Positions 45,024-55,512 of a stretch of DNA of 64,000 bases are shown one piece after another. The stretch's first letter is position 1, and each line of letters starts with the position of its first letter. Under the pieces are notes generated by a model. The model was given only the letters and a program-made list of their open reading frames with translations. It did not search any database and was not told the DNA's origin. The position numbers were made by a program, and so were the translations under genes. This DNA comes from Larix kaempferi (Eukaryota > Streptophyta > Pinopsida > Pinales > Pinaceae), in contig BSBM01000036.1 in assembly GCA_027924585.1 (NCBI GenBank), positions 5,077,001-5,141,000 of the forward strand, given 5' to 3'.

Positions 45024-46796
45024 GATAGTAAAAGAAGAAATGATCGTAGGGTTTTTGCTCTGCAACTAGGGTTTGGTAGTCGTATTCTGAAGATGATTTT
45101 GGCGGCCATGGATCCTTCCATGGCCGCTCTCCTCCTTCTCCCTTGAGTTTGTTGCATGTTCTGGATGATTGAAGGTGTTTTCTTTCCCCTTTGGAACGTT
45201 GACAGTGCCTTGGCGCGGCGACCCATTAGGTAGCAAGTTTCTTTTGCTTCCCAGTGGCGGCGGCAGTGGTTTTTGTAAAGAGGGGAGCTGATCCGGGGCT
45301 GGGCGATCTTGGCCAGGTGTTGACGACAGCAGCAGAAGTCTGTAGAGCAACAGGCTCCAGTTATTTCTCTGTTGACGGCGGATCGGCTGAGGATGCTACG
45401 TGTTGGGGCTTCTTGTCCTTGGATCGTCGAGGTGGGCGAGCGTTTGCTCTGGACGTAGACTCACGGTGACGGTTGCTTCGCGTTTGGTCCTCTTGTCCCT
45501 GGATAGCCGAGGGGGGCGAGCATTTTGCTCTGACGGCAGTCTCATCGGCAGCTGCTCCCTTGCTGGGGAGCCGCATATGTTTGGTCGAGGATTACGGGAA
45601 AGCACGGCTAGCCCATGCACAACACGGTGGCGGCTGCATCATGCCGGGGTGTCATTTCTATGGGCTCTCGAGGGGCTTTCATTTGGTAGTCTGGGGTTTA
45701 AATCTTTGTTGAAGCTAGTGGCACTATTTCCTTCTCAAGGCTTTTGGAAATCGTTTTCTTTACCTTTTTTTTTGTTTTTTTTCACCTTTTATCTACAGCA
45801 TTTTCCTGCTGGTATTTTTACCTTGTATGTGAGCCATTCATGGCTACCCATAATTAGGTTTTTCAGAGGTAACTTTTGAGGTGCCTTATATCTACTTTTT
45901 ATTTGTATGAAGTTGAAAAGTTTGTGTAGCTAGGGTTTTACCCCTAGCTTGTGCAAATGAGCACCTACTAAGGAGAATGGACTCCTTAGTAGCAGTTCAG
46001 TAAATGTAAATTATTAAGCTAAAACAAAAATAGAAACTACTCTAAAACATGTGCATGAAAAATAAACAACAATTTGTAAACAAGGGTTTTGTATTAATAT
46101 TACCTTCAATGTGAAGGTTGATGAAGTTCCTTGCAATGTCCAAGAGGGTTGCTCCAAGCTCCAATGTGCTCCTTCTCTTTCTCCAATGGTGGGGATGGGC
46201 CAAAAGAGGCTCTCAAGGTGAAAGTAGTTCAATGGTGAACTAGGGTTTCAAGAGAGATTTTGGCAGAGTAAGGGTATAGTTGATTGTGGATATGAAATAA
46301 GGGATCTCCATCACCTATTTATAGTTTTTTGGTGGTGGAGTGCTGACCCATGGTTTTAGGAAACCCATGGTTTAGGGCAGCTGTATAGGGTTTTTTCCTC
46401 CTTTTCCTCATTATTTTATATTTTTTATTCCCTTTTTAGGGGATTTTTGCTATTTTAGAGGAATTTTGGAGATTTTTGGAGGAAAAGGGGGTTTTTTAGC
46501 CTTTTTGAGGCTATTTTGCTGGTTTTGTGGCCTTTTGGAGGCATTTTAGGCCTTTTGGAGGCTTTTAAATGGGATTTTTTGGGATTTTAAGGGAAATATG
46601 GTAGGAAAATGGACAAATGAGCCATATAATGTGGTAGATGAGGTAGTGAACACTTTTTGGGTGTTAACAGTTTGTAGCAGCCCTCCTGCATTTATTGGTA
46701 CTGCTTAGTTTACACTCTTCAAGAGTGAAGAAGATCCAATGTAATTTTGTACTCGCAAGATAAAATAAAATTACGCTTTTTTTTCCAGGAAAAAAA
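45024..46796 (+). mobile_element. R: poly(A)-tailed GC-rich retrocopy with 17-bp TSD
   Basis: Exact 17-bp repeat AATAATAAATAATTATT at 45007-45023 and 46797-46813 flanks the insertion, which ends in an A-run (46790-46798), the hallmark of LINE-type target-primed insertion. Without Q it is about 1.03 kb. It is GC- and CpG-rich (45060-45700), unlike all surroundings, and has an 80-bp internal repeat (CTTGTCC(C/T)TGGAT, GGGCGAGC, TTTGCTCTG near 45411 and 45490). The 3' part is T-rich. Could be a processed pseudogene, a SINE or a deleted LINE; no protein recognised. Confidence 0.7.
45925..46669 (-). repeat. Q: solo LTR (745 bp) in R
   Basis: Exact 5-bp TSD GTTTG (45920-45924, 46670-46674). Terminal TG...CA. 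Similarity to J's LTR (TTTTGGCAGAGT; TGTTAACACCC start) suggests minus orientation and a gypsy origin. Left by LTR-LTR recombination. Confidence 0.82.
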
Positions 46797-46813
46797 AATA
46801 ATAAATAATTATT

Positions 46814-47353
46814 AAATATTTATGGCAACTTGAATAATGAACTTCTTATAAATATTGAACTTCTCCTCGTATCACTTTGTTTTTATTAAAAACTTTACTT
46901 TTGGATCCTTTTGTAAACGCTTTTCTTATTTATATTACTTGCATGTAATATGTTTTTAAATTTCTCTTAGTATGTTACTTCCACTTAATTTAGTATTCTC
47001 CCAATCGTCATGACTCTACACAAAATGGTGCTTGAATTTACGATTTTATTTCACCCAAATAAAACCAAGTGTTGGTTTTCTCTAAAACCACGTGTTGATT
47101 TCTTTAAAACTACACATTGTTTTTATACTTCTTATTTTCTTCTCTTCTCTTTTTTAACTCTCTTTTCTTTTTCTTTTTCTTTTTCTTTTTTTGTTTTACT
47201 TTCTTTTTCGTGTCTCCTTTTTTTTATTTCATTTTATTCTTTTCTCTTTTTTTCTCTCTTTTACTTTTTTTTTCTTTTTTTCTTCTTTCCCTTTTTAATG
47301 GGATCCTCTCTCTCTATACTTTCTTTTCTTCTTTTACTTTAAACAAGAAACTT
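46814..47353 (-). other. G2 leader, pyrimidine-rich on plus
   Basis: 47110-47330 is nearly pure pyrimidine on plus (purine on minus) and gives spurious Phe-rich frames. It contains a CACGTG motif as in G1's leader. No gene. Confidence 0.6.
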
Positions 47354-47456
47354 CATTTCCTACAAGAACTTCCACCATGAATAAGCCAAAGTACAATAAT
47401 CCATTAATGGATAATAATAAAAATATATTTGATAAGATATGAGATATGATGAATAT
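47354..47456 (-). repeat. Extra partial beta LTR inside G2 leader
   Basis: About 100 bp matching the R/U5 part of the adjacent LTR (47492-47580), placed just beyond the PBS. Looks like a copying (strand-transfer) artefact. Confidence 0.7.
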
Positions 47457-47482
47457 ACCCATGAAAGGTGCTCTGATACCAA

Positions 47483-47729
47483 TGAAAGGAATAAATTTTG
47501 TTTCCTACAAGAACTTCCACCATAAATAATCCATAATAGATAAAAATAAAAATATATTTGATAAGATATGAGATATGATGAATATGATAGATTACAAATA
47601 AGGCTGGTATATATAACCATGCAGGGTTCCCTTTCGTAAAGAGGCATAACCTTTCATCAAGGTGTCTCTTCATTAAGTATTAGTTATTTATTTATTAATT
47701 TTTATTTATTATATATTGTGCTCATTATA
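47483..47729 (-). repeat. G2 5' LTR, beta subtype (247 bp)
   Basis: PBS TGGTATCAGAGC (minus, 47470-47481) next to it. R/U5 matches 40528-40817. The terminal TG reads TA, a point change. Confidence 0.75.
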
Positions 47730-48540
47730 AAAACCATCATCCACACATATCATTATCCACTGCAGTATTTGTAGAACTAGACTAAGTTGTAGAATACCAA
47801 ACATTACAACTAGAAGGGGTTTTTCAAATAGTATCATTGAGACATCAAGTATAAAAAGGGCAGCACTAATAAGTTCACCGGCATGCTTTCAAGGCCACCC
47901 ACATCTAATATTACATCTCTGGGAACTCTTATGCACATGGAACCTTTTACTCATGATTCATACAAAGAGAATACATAAAAGGTGAGGACTTCAATGAGGT
48001 GCTTCAATAGTTATAGGGTAAAATTCATATAGAATAAGGTGGCCGTAAGGCTAACTATCATCTCCATAATGGGTTACTCTACAAGCTAGAAAAGCTTTGT
48101 GTTTGTAAAGGTGAAAGATTGTAGCTTCTTAGAGAAGCATACACCACCAAAGTTGTAGGGAATTTTTCGTGTTGGGAAGATAGTTTCTAACTTACAAAGG
48201 TATGTTATTGACCCAAAATGCAAGAAAATGTAGCATGGTATGTTAGAGGATGCATACTTTATTGTACCAACAAGCCCAATAATAAAAAGAAAAGTCTATA
48301 CCATCCCTTACATGTACCAACCCAACCTTGGGAAAGCATTTCCATGGATTTTGTGGGTGTGTTACTAACCACTAGGAAAGGACATGACTATTTATTTGTG
48401 GTAGTTAACAGATTAAGAAAGATGTGCATTCGTATGCCTTGTAAAAAGGTCATCAAAGGACAAGAAGCAGCGCACGCGATCTTTGGGCACGTCTGGGTGC
48501 ACTTTGGGATACCAAGGAGCATCATCTCAAATAGATGAAT
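47730..48540 (+). pseudogene. K: Ty3/gypsy RNase H end and integrase
   Basis: TIIHTYHYPLQYL, KYKKGSTNKFTGMLSRPPTSN (RNase H end), then integrase finger (LQRYV, YVRGCILYCTNKPNNKKKS), WESISMDFVG (first catalytic Asp) and FGIPRSIISNR-stop where SDRD is normal, so the second Asp is Asn. Several stops. It ends abruptly at a junction with opposite-strand L. Confidence 0.85.
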
Positions 48541-50140
48541 CTTGTGTTCAAATTCCCTTTTTTGGCAATGCCTTGGATTCTTGAAACACTTCCTTGTATG
48601 CAACAATCAATTGGTCCAACAGTGATATATGTTTTTTATCACAACCTTCTGTGATTATTCGACCTTTGTCTTTTCTTCTTCCTATTGTCCTTCTCTCAAG
48701 AGCAATAACACAAGTTTTTTTTTACACTAACCAATCTTTCAGCTTGGTGTGTTCTTATCAATGAGTTTTGATTTTCCTTTGTGTGCATCTATAGCAAAAT
48801 TTTTTCCAGCAATATTGGTTTTCCCCTCATATAAACATGACATTTTCTAAATGAATATATGGTCTAACCAATATTACTCTACACACATCCAAGTGAATCA
48901 CATCTTCTATTACAACTATGAAGCTTGTATCACCTACAAATCTAAACTTACACATCATGGTGACTCTCAACTCTATATCTTGGTCTTTCACTCCCGATCC
49001 AAGCTTTTTGAAAAAGTGTCTTGAAATTAGATTGATCCATTGAGATCCTAAATTAAATAGACAATTGACCTTATTCTACTTCAAATGGACCTTGATGTGA
49101 AAGAGTTCACTCATCCCTCTTTCCTCTCTTGGAATGAGGATACTCAAAGTCATTTCTCTTTGAAACAAGTCCAAGGAACCTTACCTTCAATGTTGTATTT
49201 GTTCATTTTCCATTTGGCATCAATGATGAGAAAATTCTTCTTCTTTTGATATTCATCTATTGTCCGGCATAAATAGCAAGCAAAATCTTATTCTTTTGTT
49301 GTTTGTACCATTTAGAGTGCATTTGTACTTGCAACTTCAAGCAATTATATTTGTGTGGCCATCAACATTCTAGTTCCTACAGTGGCTATTGGGGACCTTA
49401 TATTTTCATGCTATTGTAGTGGTCTTCTTGTTATTTTTTCCTCTTCTTTTTCCCACTTTTCTTGTGCTCGTGTTGCTCTATCTACTTGGGTCCAACGAAT
49501 TGCTCCTTCTTATCCCCTTAAATATATTGTGCTTGCACCTAAGCTTCATCAATGCACTTTGGTTTAAAAAGAGTCACTTGTCTTCAAATATGGGAAAATA
49601 ATCATCCAAAGTATTTAATGAATACATCAAGATGATTGGGAGATATACCCAATATATATCTTGTTTCTAAAACTTAGTGTTATACTCTTGCATGGTCTGA
49701 CCTTATCTTTATTGAGAGCAGTTCCATTGTATGTTTTATTCTTCCTTGTATCTTGCAAGTTAATAAGGTTCTTGAATGTTTCCCATTGATTCATTAGTAA
49801 CTCCTGCTTAAGTCTCTGAGCTGTAACACAAATTTATCACCAAGTTAATGCATGGCCCTCTAGCTTCAACCAAGCAAAAAATATCGTTTGTTCTTCATCA
49901 ATTTCATGCATGATAAAATATTAACTTATAGTTGTTCTAACCATTGACTTGATCTAAGGGAATCAATTTGCATTTCAAAAGGCTTGATGAATATTTTTGC
50001 TTCAGTTCTTAAAAAAATTTGGACTTTGATAGCGCTTCACTTCTCCGACTTAGGCTTCTTATCTCATTTGGATTCTTCTTCTTTAGAATTCAAAATCAAC
50101 TCATGCGATAAATTAGAATGCCTTTTCTTATTTGGCATCA
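48541..50140 (-). pseudogene. L: Ty3/gypsy gag-protease, decayed
   Basis: Minus: Gag HEIDEEQTIFFAWLKLEGHALTWW near 49850-49920, WETFKNLIN, RNKIYIGYISQSS; then protease region HIKVHLK-NKVNCLFNLGSQ (catalytic DSGSQ changed to NLGSQ) and ELRVTMMCKFRF, DVCRVILVRPY near 48820-49100; then the pre-RT linker HISLLDQLIVAYKEVFQESKALP near 48560-48640. Many stops. RT onward is missing where it meets K. Confidence 0.75.
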
Positions 50141-50557
50141 TTATTGCAACTAAGTTGATAATGTTCTTTTTAATCTCTTACACCCCTGTGGTCAGTTGAG
50201 ACATGCTTGGGAACCTTTGGGCCATTTAAGTATCCAAATTTCAAATTATTTAATGAATACATCAAGATGACTCTTCAATTCAAATTATTTAATGAATGTT
50301 TTTGCTTCAGTTCTTAAAAGTGTTTGGACTTTGATGGCGCTTCACTTCTCTGACTTAGGCTTCTTATCTCATCTGGATTCTTCTTCTTTAGAATTCAAAA
50401 TCAACTCATGAGATAAATTAGAATGCCTTTTCTTATTTGGCATCATTATTGTAGCTAAGTTGACAATGTTCTTTTTAATCTCTTACACCCCTGTACTGGT
50501 CAGCTGAGACATGCTTGGGAACCTTTAGGCCATTTAAGTATCCAAATTTCAAATTAT
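49989..50557 (-). repeat. 305-bp tandem duplication in L gag
   Basis: The segment from 49989 recurs from 50294 (TTTTTGCTTCAGTTCTTAAAA, GGCTTCTTATCTCAT, CATGCTTGGGAACCTTT) with a few percent difference. It is a local duplication of the Gag N-terminal coding region. Confidence 0.9.
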
Positions 50558-52664
50558 GGTCTTAAACTCATTTCCTTCTCAACTATCTCCCTTGTCTAAA
50601 TATTGAGACAGTTTATTTATTCTTTCTCCAAGATCATGATTCTCCAAACCAACTCCACTTTCCTATTGTCTTCTTAGTCTTCTTGACATCCACTATGGCA
50701 CTCCCTTTAGAAACTTTTGATTAACCCACTCTTATACCAAGATCTTCCATAATCGATCCACCAATGGCATACTCATTTCACCAATATGGATCCCCCTATG
50801 TTAAATTATTAGTTTTTTGTTCCTTGTGTTCAATTTTTACTATGTCAATAACAATAATTGTATATTCAAAACAACGACTACACTGCAAGAAATCCACAAT
50901 CATACACAAAGAATTTATTCTGGAGAAACCCAACTTCAAAATACTCCAAGTTGAAATGGCCTACTCAACTCTTGATTGTTTTTAGGGAAAATTACAAATT
51001 ACAAAGTGCTCAGGCCTAGAAGTTCTACTCATGTCAAAAGTAAATGACTAAAATGGTGAATACCTCCTTTTTATGTTTTTATTTACTTCACAACTAGACT
51101 TATCTAGGTGTCCATCTCTTCAACTATCTTTCTTTTCAATTTTGGGTTCTTGAAGAAGCTAGTGAACACTCCCTCTTTCCGGATATTGAACCATCAATCC
51201 TCTTTTCTGACAAAACCAACCAATGCCCACTAGCCAACCACACCATTATTCATTTAATGGTATGTGTATCTCCTTCCTTCTTGAGAATCCAAACAACCCA
51301 ATAATTAGTTATGAAAATTCAAGTCATCGTCACTGTCAATGCCTACATGGCACCATTATAGGCAATGTCGTGTTCCTCGTAATATAGGGGCTTCATATCC
51401 CTAAAAAATCTTATCCATGTGGCTAAAATGCCACATGTACTCTATGTAGTCAATCCTCTTGATTAGTTAAGTCTCAACAAATCGCTCAATCAATTTCAGG
51501 GTCAACTCTAGTCAAATACAATTAAACACTCAACAGTGGAATGTCAAATTCCTATCTATTAAAGTCAAGGTGCAGAGGTAATTGGTTGAGAGAAAGATCT
51601 GATAATCTATGTGAGATGGAAGGACACCTCCCCCATACACTTGCCCTGCATCCTACTCAATCCAAATCCAAAGCTTAGGACACCTAATGGTTCACAGGAG
51701 TGCAGCCCACTTTGGACTCGTTGTCAACCACCCACTCAAAGTCATATTCTCAGGACATGATCAACGACTTCCCTTCCAACTCTCTTATACCTATCAAAAC
51801 TCTATGAGTTTTCTAGGACTTCATCAATTTCCATGTCATTTAACCTTGTTTGAAAGAGCCTTATATGTATGATCCATTTCGAGTCATTACTATGATCCCT
51901 TGATTATTTAAATTTAATTTTTCAATTCATAACTTCAAATTTTATTACTAATTATTAATGTTATATTTTTGTTTATACGATATATTCTAGAATCATGAGT
52001 TTGGTTTTCCACCTACATAGAGAAATGAAATATATCATGCGACATAGATGGAGGGACTTCTTGACATATGTTCGAGAGAGAGGTAAAATTATTTCTAGCC
52101 ACTAAGTTTTGTCTTTAAACAATGATAAAGACATAATTTAGAGGCTCCTATCAAAACATCTTTAAAATTACAAAAAAAAAAAATCCTTACAGTTATCATA
52201 TGGTTTTCTGTGTTCAATTACCCAGAGGATGCCAAGATCCAATTGACTTTAGTGATGGACATAAACTTGGAAAGTGCCCTATCATGTCTCTCTCTAAAAG
52301 TAACTACTTTTCCTTTCAAGTTGTCGATGAATTAGTATTTAGCACTAGGATCTAATCAAAGTTCTCGACATGTTCTCTCATTTCCCCCAAAAGTTGTTTT
52401 CACCTTCTTTCTTTCCCTCGATATGAATAATTTCAAGGTGACCATGTCTTAATGGGTAAAAGGGTTTCATAGGGAATCAGGTAATGTTTCTCCTATCCCA
52501 CCCCAAACCATATCCATGGAAACAAGCCCTAGAGAACTTGTAGAGTGTAAACCTAATTGTCCATGGGATTACTGTGAAACCCTACCAAGGGTTTTGTACA
52601 TGGTTCTTGGGCTAAATATATTCAAAAGGCATAATTCTAATTCAATGTAGTGGGTAGATATTGG
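50558..52664. other. Unassigned, probably L leader and 5' LTR
   Basis: No coding support. A TGGTATAAGAGTGG-like PBS relic (minus) lies near 50727-50743, consistent with L's 5' end. LTR borders could not be fixed because no second copy is visible. AT-rich with short unrecognised frames. Confidence 0.35.
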
Positions 52665-53250
52665 GGGAAAACCACAAAAAAATGGTGTGTCAGAATACCA
52701 TGGGATTCGTAGAGAGAATACAGTCCCAAGAACACCACAAAAAACTGGTGTGTCAGAAATGATGAACAGAACAATCATGGAGCATGCAAGGTGTATGAGA
52801 TTACATGCAGGGTTGCCCTTACAGTTTTGGGAAGTTGTTGTAGATATTGATGCTTACTTAATAAATAGAGGGCCTTCAAGAAATTTGGATGGTGTAATTC
52901 CATAGGAAGCATGGACAGGTAAAAAGGTAAACTACTCATTTCTGAGAACTTTTGATTGTGAAACATTTGTCCATGTTTATAAATAAAATATAACAAAACT
53001 TGAGGCTAAATCCAAGAAATGTACCTTTATTGGATACGGGGTTGATTATTTTGGTTATCGCTTATGGGATTATGAAAATTAAAAAAATCATTATGAGTAT
53101 AGATGTGGTATTCAATGAAAAGGTCATGTATAAAGATCAGTTGTAGGCAAAGAAACGTAAAAAGGAAAACATGGAGTACATAATGTTGGATCAAATCAAA
53201 GAAAATTAAGTTCCAAAGGTGCCAAAAAATCAAGAACAACGGTAGGTACC
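52665..53250 (+). pseudogene. M part 1: copia integrase C-terminal region
   Basis: YHGIRRENTVPRTPQKTGVSEMMNRTIMEHARCMRLHAG matches N at 62590-62700 (integrase catalytic Glu in GVSE), then FWEVVVDIDAYLINRGPS and the post-integrase region. A short GGTGTGTCAGAA duplication lies at its start. It ends at GTACC where O is inserted. Confidence 0.85.
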
Positions 53251-53295
53251 TGTTGGCCAGAAGAACTGTCTTAGGCCAACTTAGGGAAAAACAGT

Positions 53296-54709
53296 CCACA
53301 CACTCGACTTAGTACAGTCTTATATGTGTTTGGAATAACTATTTTTCATAGTATTTAGGCCCTGTTGCCTGTGTGTTGTGCTCTCGAAGATAAAGAGTCT
53401 CTTGAAGTGAGGGTGTCTCAGTTTAAGTCTATCTGCTAACAAACTAGGAAAATTTAAGCCAACAATTTCTAAACCTAAGGACTAACTAACACTAAAAATA
53501 AAAAGTTAGTAGCTCCTAAAGTTATCTTATGATAAGGTAAATGCTAATAATCTATCCAAAATGTTAGCTTCCTATCTCGGCCAAGAGCATAGATTGATTT
53601 ATTTGACTAGAAGTTCGAAACAAAGAAAGTATTCACTAGTTACAGATCGGTAAGAAAATACCCAACTATAAAAGTGAATTTAAATTATCTCACAATGGAT
53701 TTAACAAATCTATTGTAAGTAATTGTATACATGAATTCCAAACTAGAGTCAAAATTAACTAACAAGATATATCATTCTGAAACATGAAAGTATAATCAAT
53801 ACTAATTTGCAATTGAAACAAATTCAACCTGCAAGTCAAATATTTACAAAAGTTGATTCATAAACCATTGACATCATGAAAAAGTTCCTTAACATCAATA
53901 TGAGGATAAATCACTTATGTTTCAAATGAGTACAAACATTTGAATTTCCTGTAAAGCATTCCACATATAATATGAAGATAAAAATAACAAAAGAGAGATA
54001 AACCACACACTCGACTTAGTACAGTCTTATATGTGTTTGGAATAACTATTTTTCATAGTATTTAGGCCATGTTGCATGTGTGTTGTTCTCTCGAAGATAG
54101 AGAGTCTCTTGAAGTGAAGGTGTCTCAGTTTAAGTCTATCTGCTAACAAACTAGGAAAATTTAAGCCAACAATTTCTAAACCTAAGGACTAACTAACACT
54201 AAAAATCAAAAGTTAGTAGCTCCTAAAGTTATCTTATGATAAGGTAAATGCTAATAATCTATCCAAAATGTTAGCTTCCTATCTCGGCCAAGAGCATAGA
54301 TTGATTTATTTGACTAGAAGTTCGAAACAAAGAAAGTATTCACTAGTTACAGATCGGTAAGAAAATACCCAACTATAAAAGTGAATTTAAATTATCTCAC
54401 AATGGGTTTAACAAATCTATTGTAAGTAATTGTATACATGAACTCCAAACTAGAGTCAAAATTAACTAACAAGATATATCATTCTGAAACATGAAAGTAT
54501 AATCAATACTAATTTGCAATTGAAACAAATTCAACCTGCAAGTAAAATATTTACAAAAGTTGATTCATAAACCATTGACATCATGAAAAAGTTCTTTAAC
54601 ATCAATATGAGGATAAATCACTTATGTTTCAAATGAGTACAAACATTCAAATTTCCTGTAAAGCATTCCACATATAATATGAAGATAAAAATAACAAAAG
54701 AGAGATAAA
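53296..54709. repeat. 706-bp tandem duplication in O
   Basis: Copy 1 from 53296, copy 2 from 54002, and the start of a third (CCACACA) at 54710. Copies are about 98% alike by eye, so the duplication is much younger than the surrounding elements look. Confidence 0.93.
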
Positions 54710-55512
54710 CCACACAGTATACATATCTAAAACTTAGCTATGGTTTTAGTATCCTGGCACACTTGATATTCCTCAGAAGAAGTTCAGAGAAAATCTATGT
54801 AAACAGAATAGAATAATGCTGCATAATATCGGCTCTCCAATGTATTAGAAATCAAACCCATGTTCCAAGTTTTGAAATTGTTTATATAGAAAAACATCAA
54901 ACTCCTAACTCCCTATCAGTCCTATCTTCATGGAACCACGTGGATCCCTATCCGAATATACAATAACAGAAATATCACTTGACCTCGTTTATGTTATAGT
55001 TATAATGCATGCCATTTAGTGACACCTGGAATGGAATAACACAACAGATGACTAATAACTTAGTGGATAAAATCCAATATCATTATTCTCGGGTGCGAGA
55101 TATCCTTGCATTAATCATATCATCAAATGTTGATGTACAAAACTGGAAATGCGATGCCAGCAATGTAAAGGAAACGGTTGTACATTCATAGCATCTCGGA
55201 TAGGTAATATTCAGCGAAACGAACTCCAAAAATGTAGCAACAGAATCAACCTCCAGCTCATATATTCCACGACACCTAGAATTCATAAACAAAATCAGTT
55301 AGCAAATCATGAACAATATAAACGAATGATAAATACAAATGCATAATAAATAGGATGCCTGCAGAATTTTAATTCTGCAGGTGTCCTTATAAAACACTCT
55401 GTATTTAAGGTAAAATATGAATGTGTCTGCTAACCTGTAATAACCGAATTCCGTATCACCTGTACATTCAAGCAAAACCACAAAACCAAAATGAATTCTA
55501 TCTTTAAAAGCA

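Larger units (their letters stand above)
43091..47729 (-). mobile_element. G2: second G-family element, split by R
   Basis: Minus orientation: 3' LTR 43091-43368, purine tract and conserved C-terminal coding end (43369-43480), coiled-coil ORF to about 44790, AT repeat, insertion R (45024-46796), purine-rich leader, PBS 47470-47481, 5' LTR 47483-47729. Flanks GAAAT and AAAAC both differ by one base from an inferred GAAAC. K coding is continuous across it. Confidence 0.78.

Noticed and set aside
45060-45880. Host protein-coding gene (several GC-rich ORFs on both strands)
   Set aside because: Overlapping frames on both strands follow from high GC; no recognised domain, and the segment lies inside a poly(A)-tailed insertion.
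47010-47380. Phe/Ser-rich membrane-like ORFs
   Set aside because: They come from a pyrimidine tract in G2's leader; composition alone explains them.
32234-47729. Inversion between G1 and G2 to explain mixed LTRs
   Set aside because: H coding is continuous across G1 and K coding across G2 in the present arrangement, which an inversion with breakpoints inside G1 and G2 would have broken.
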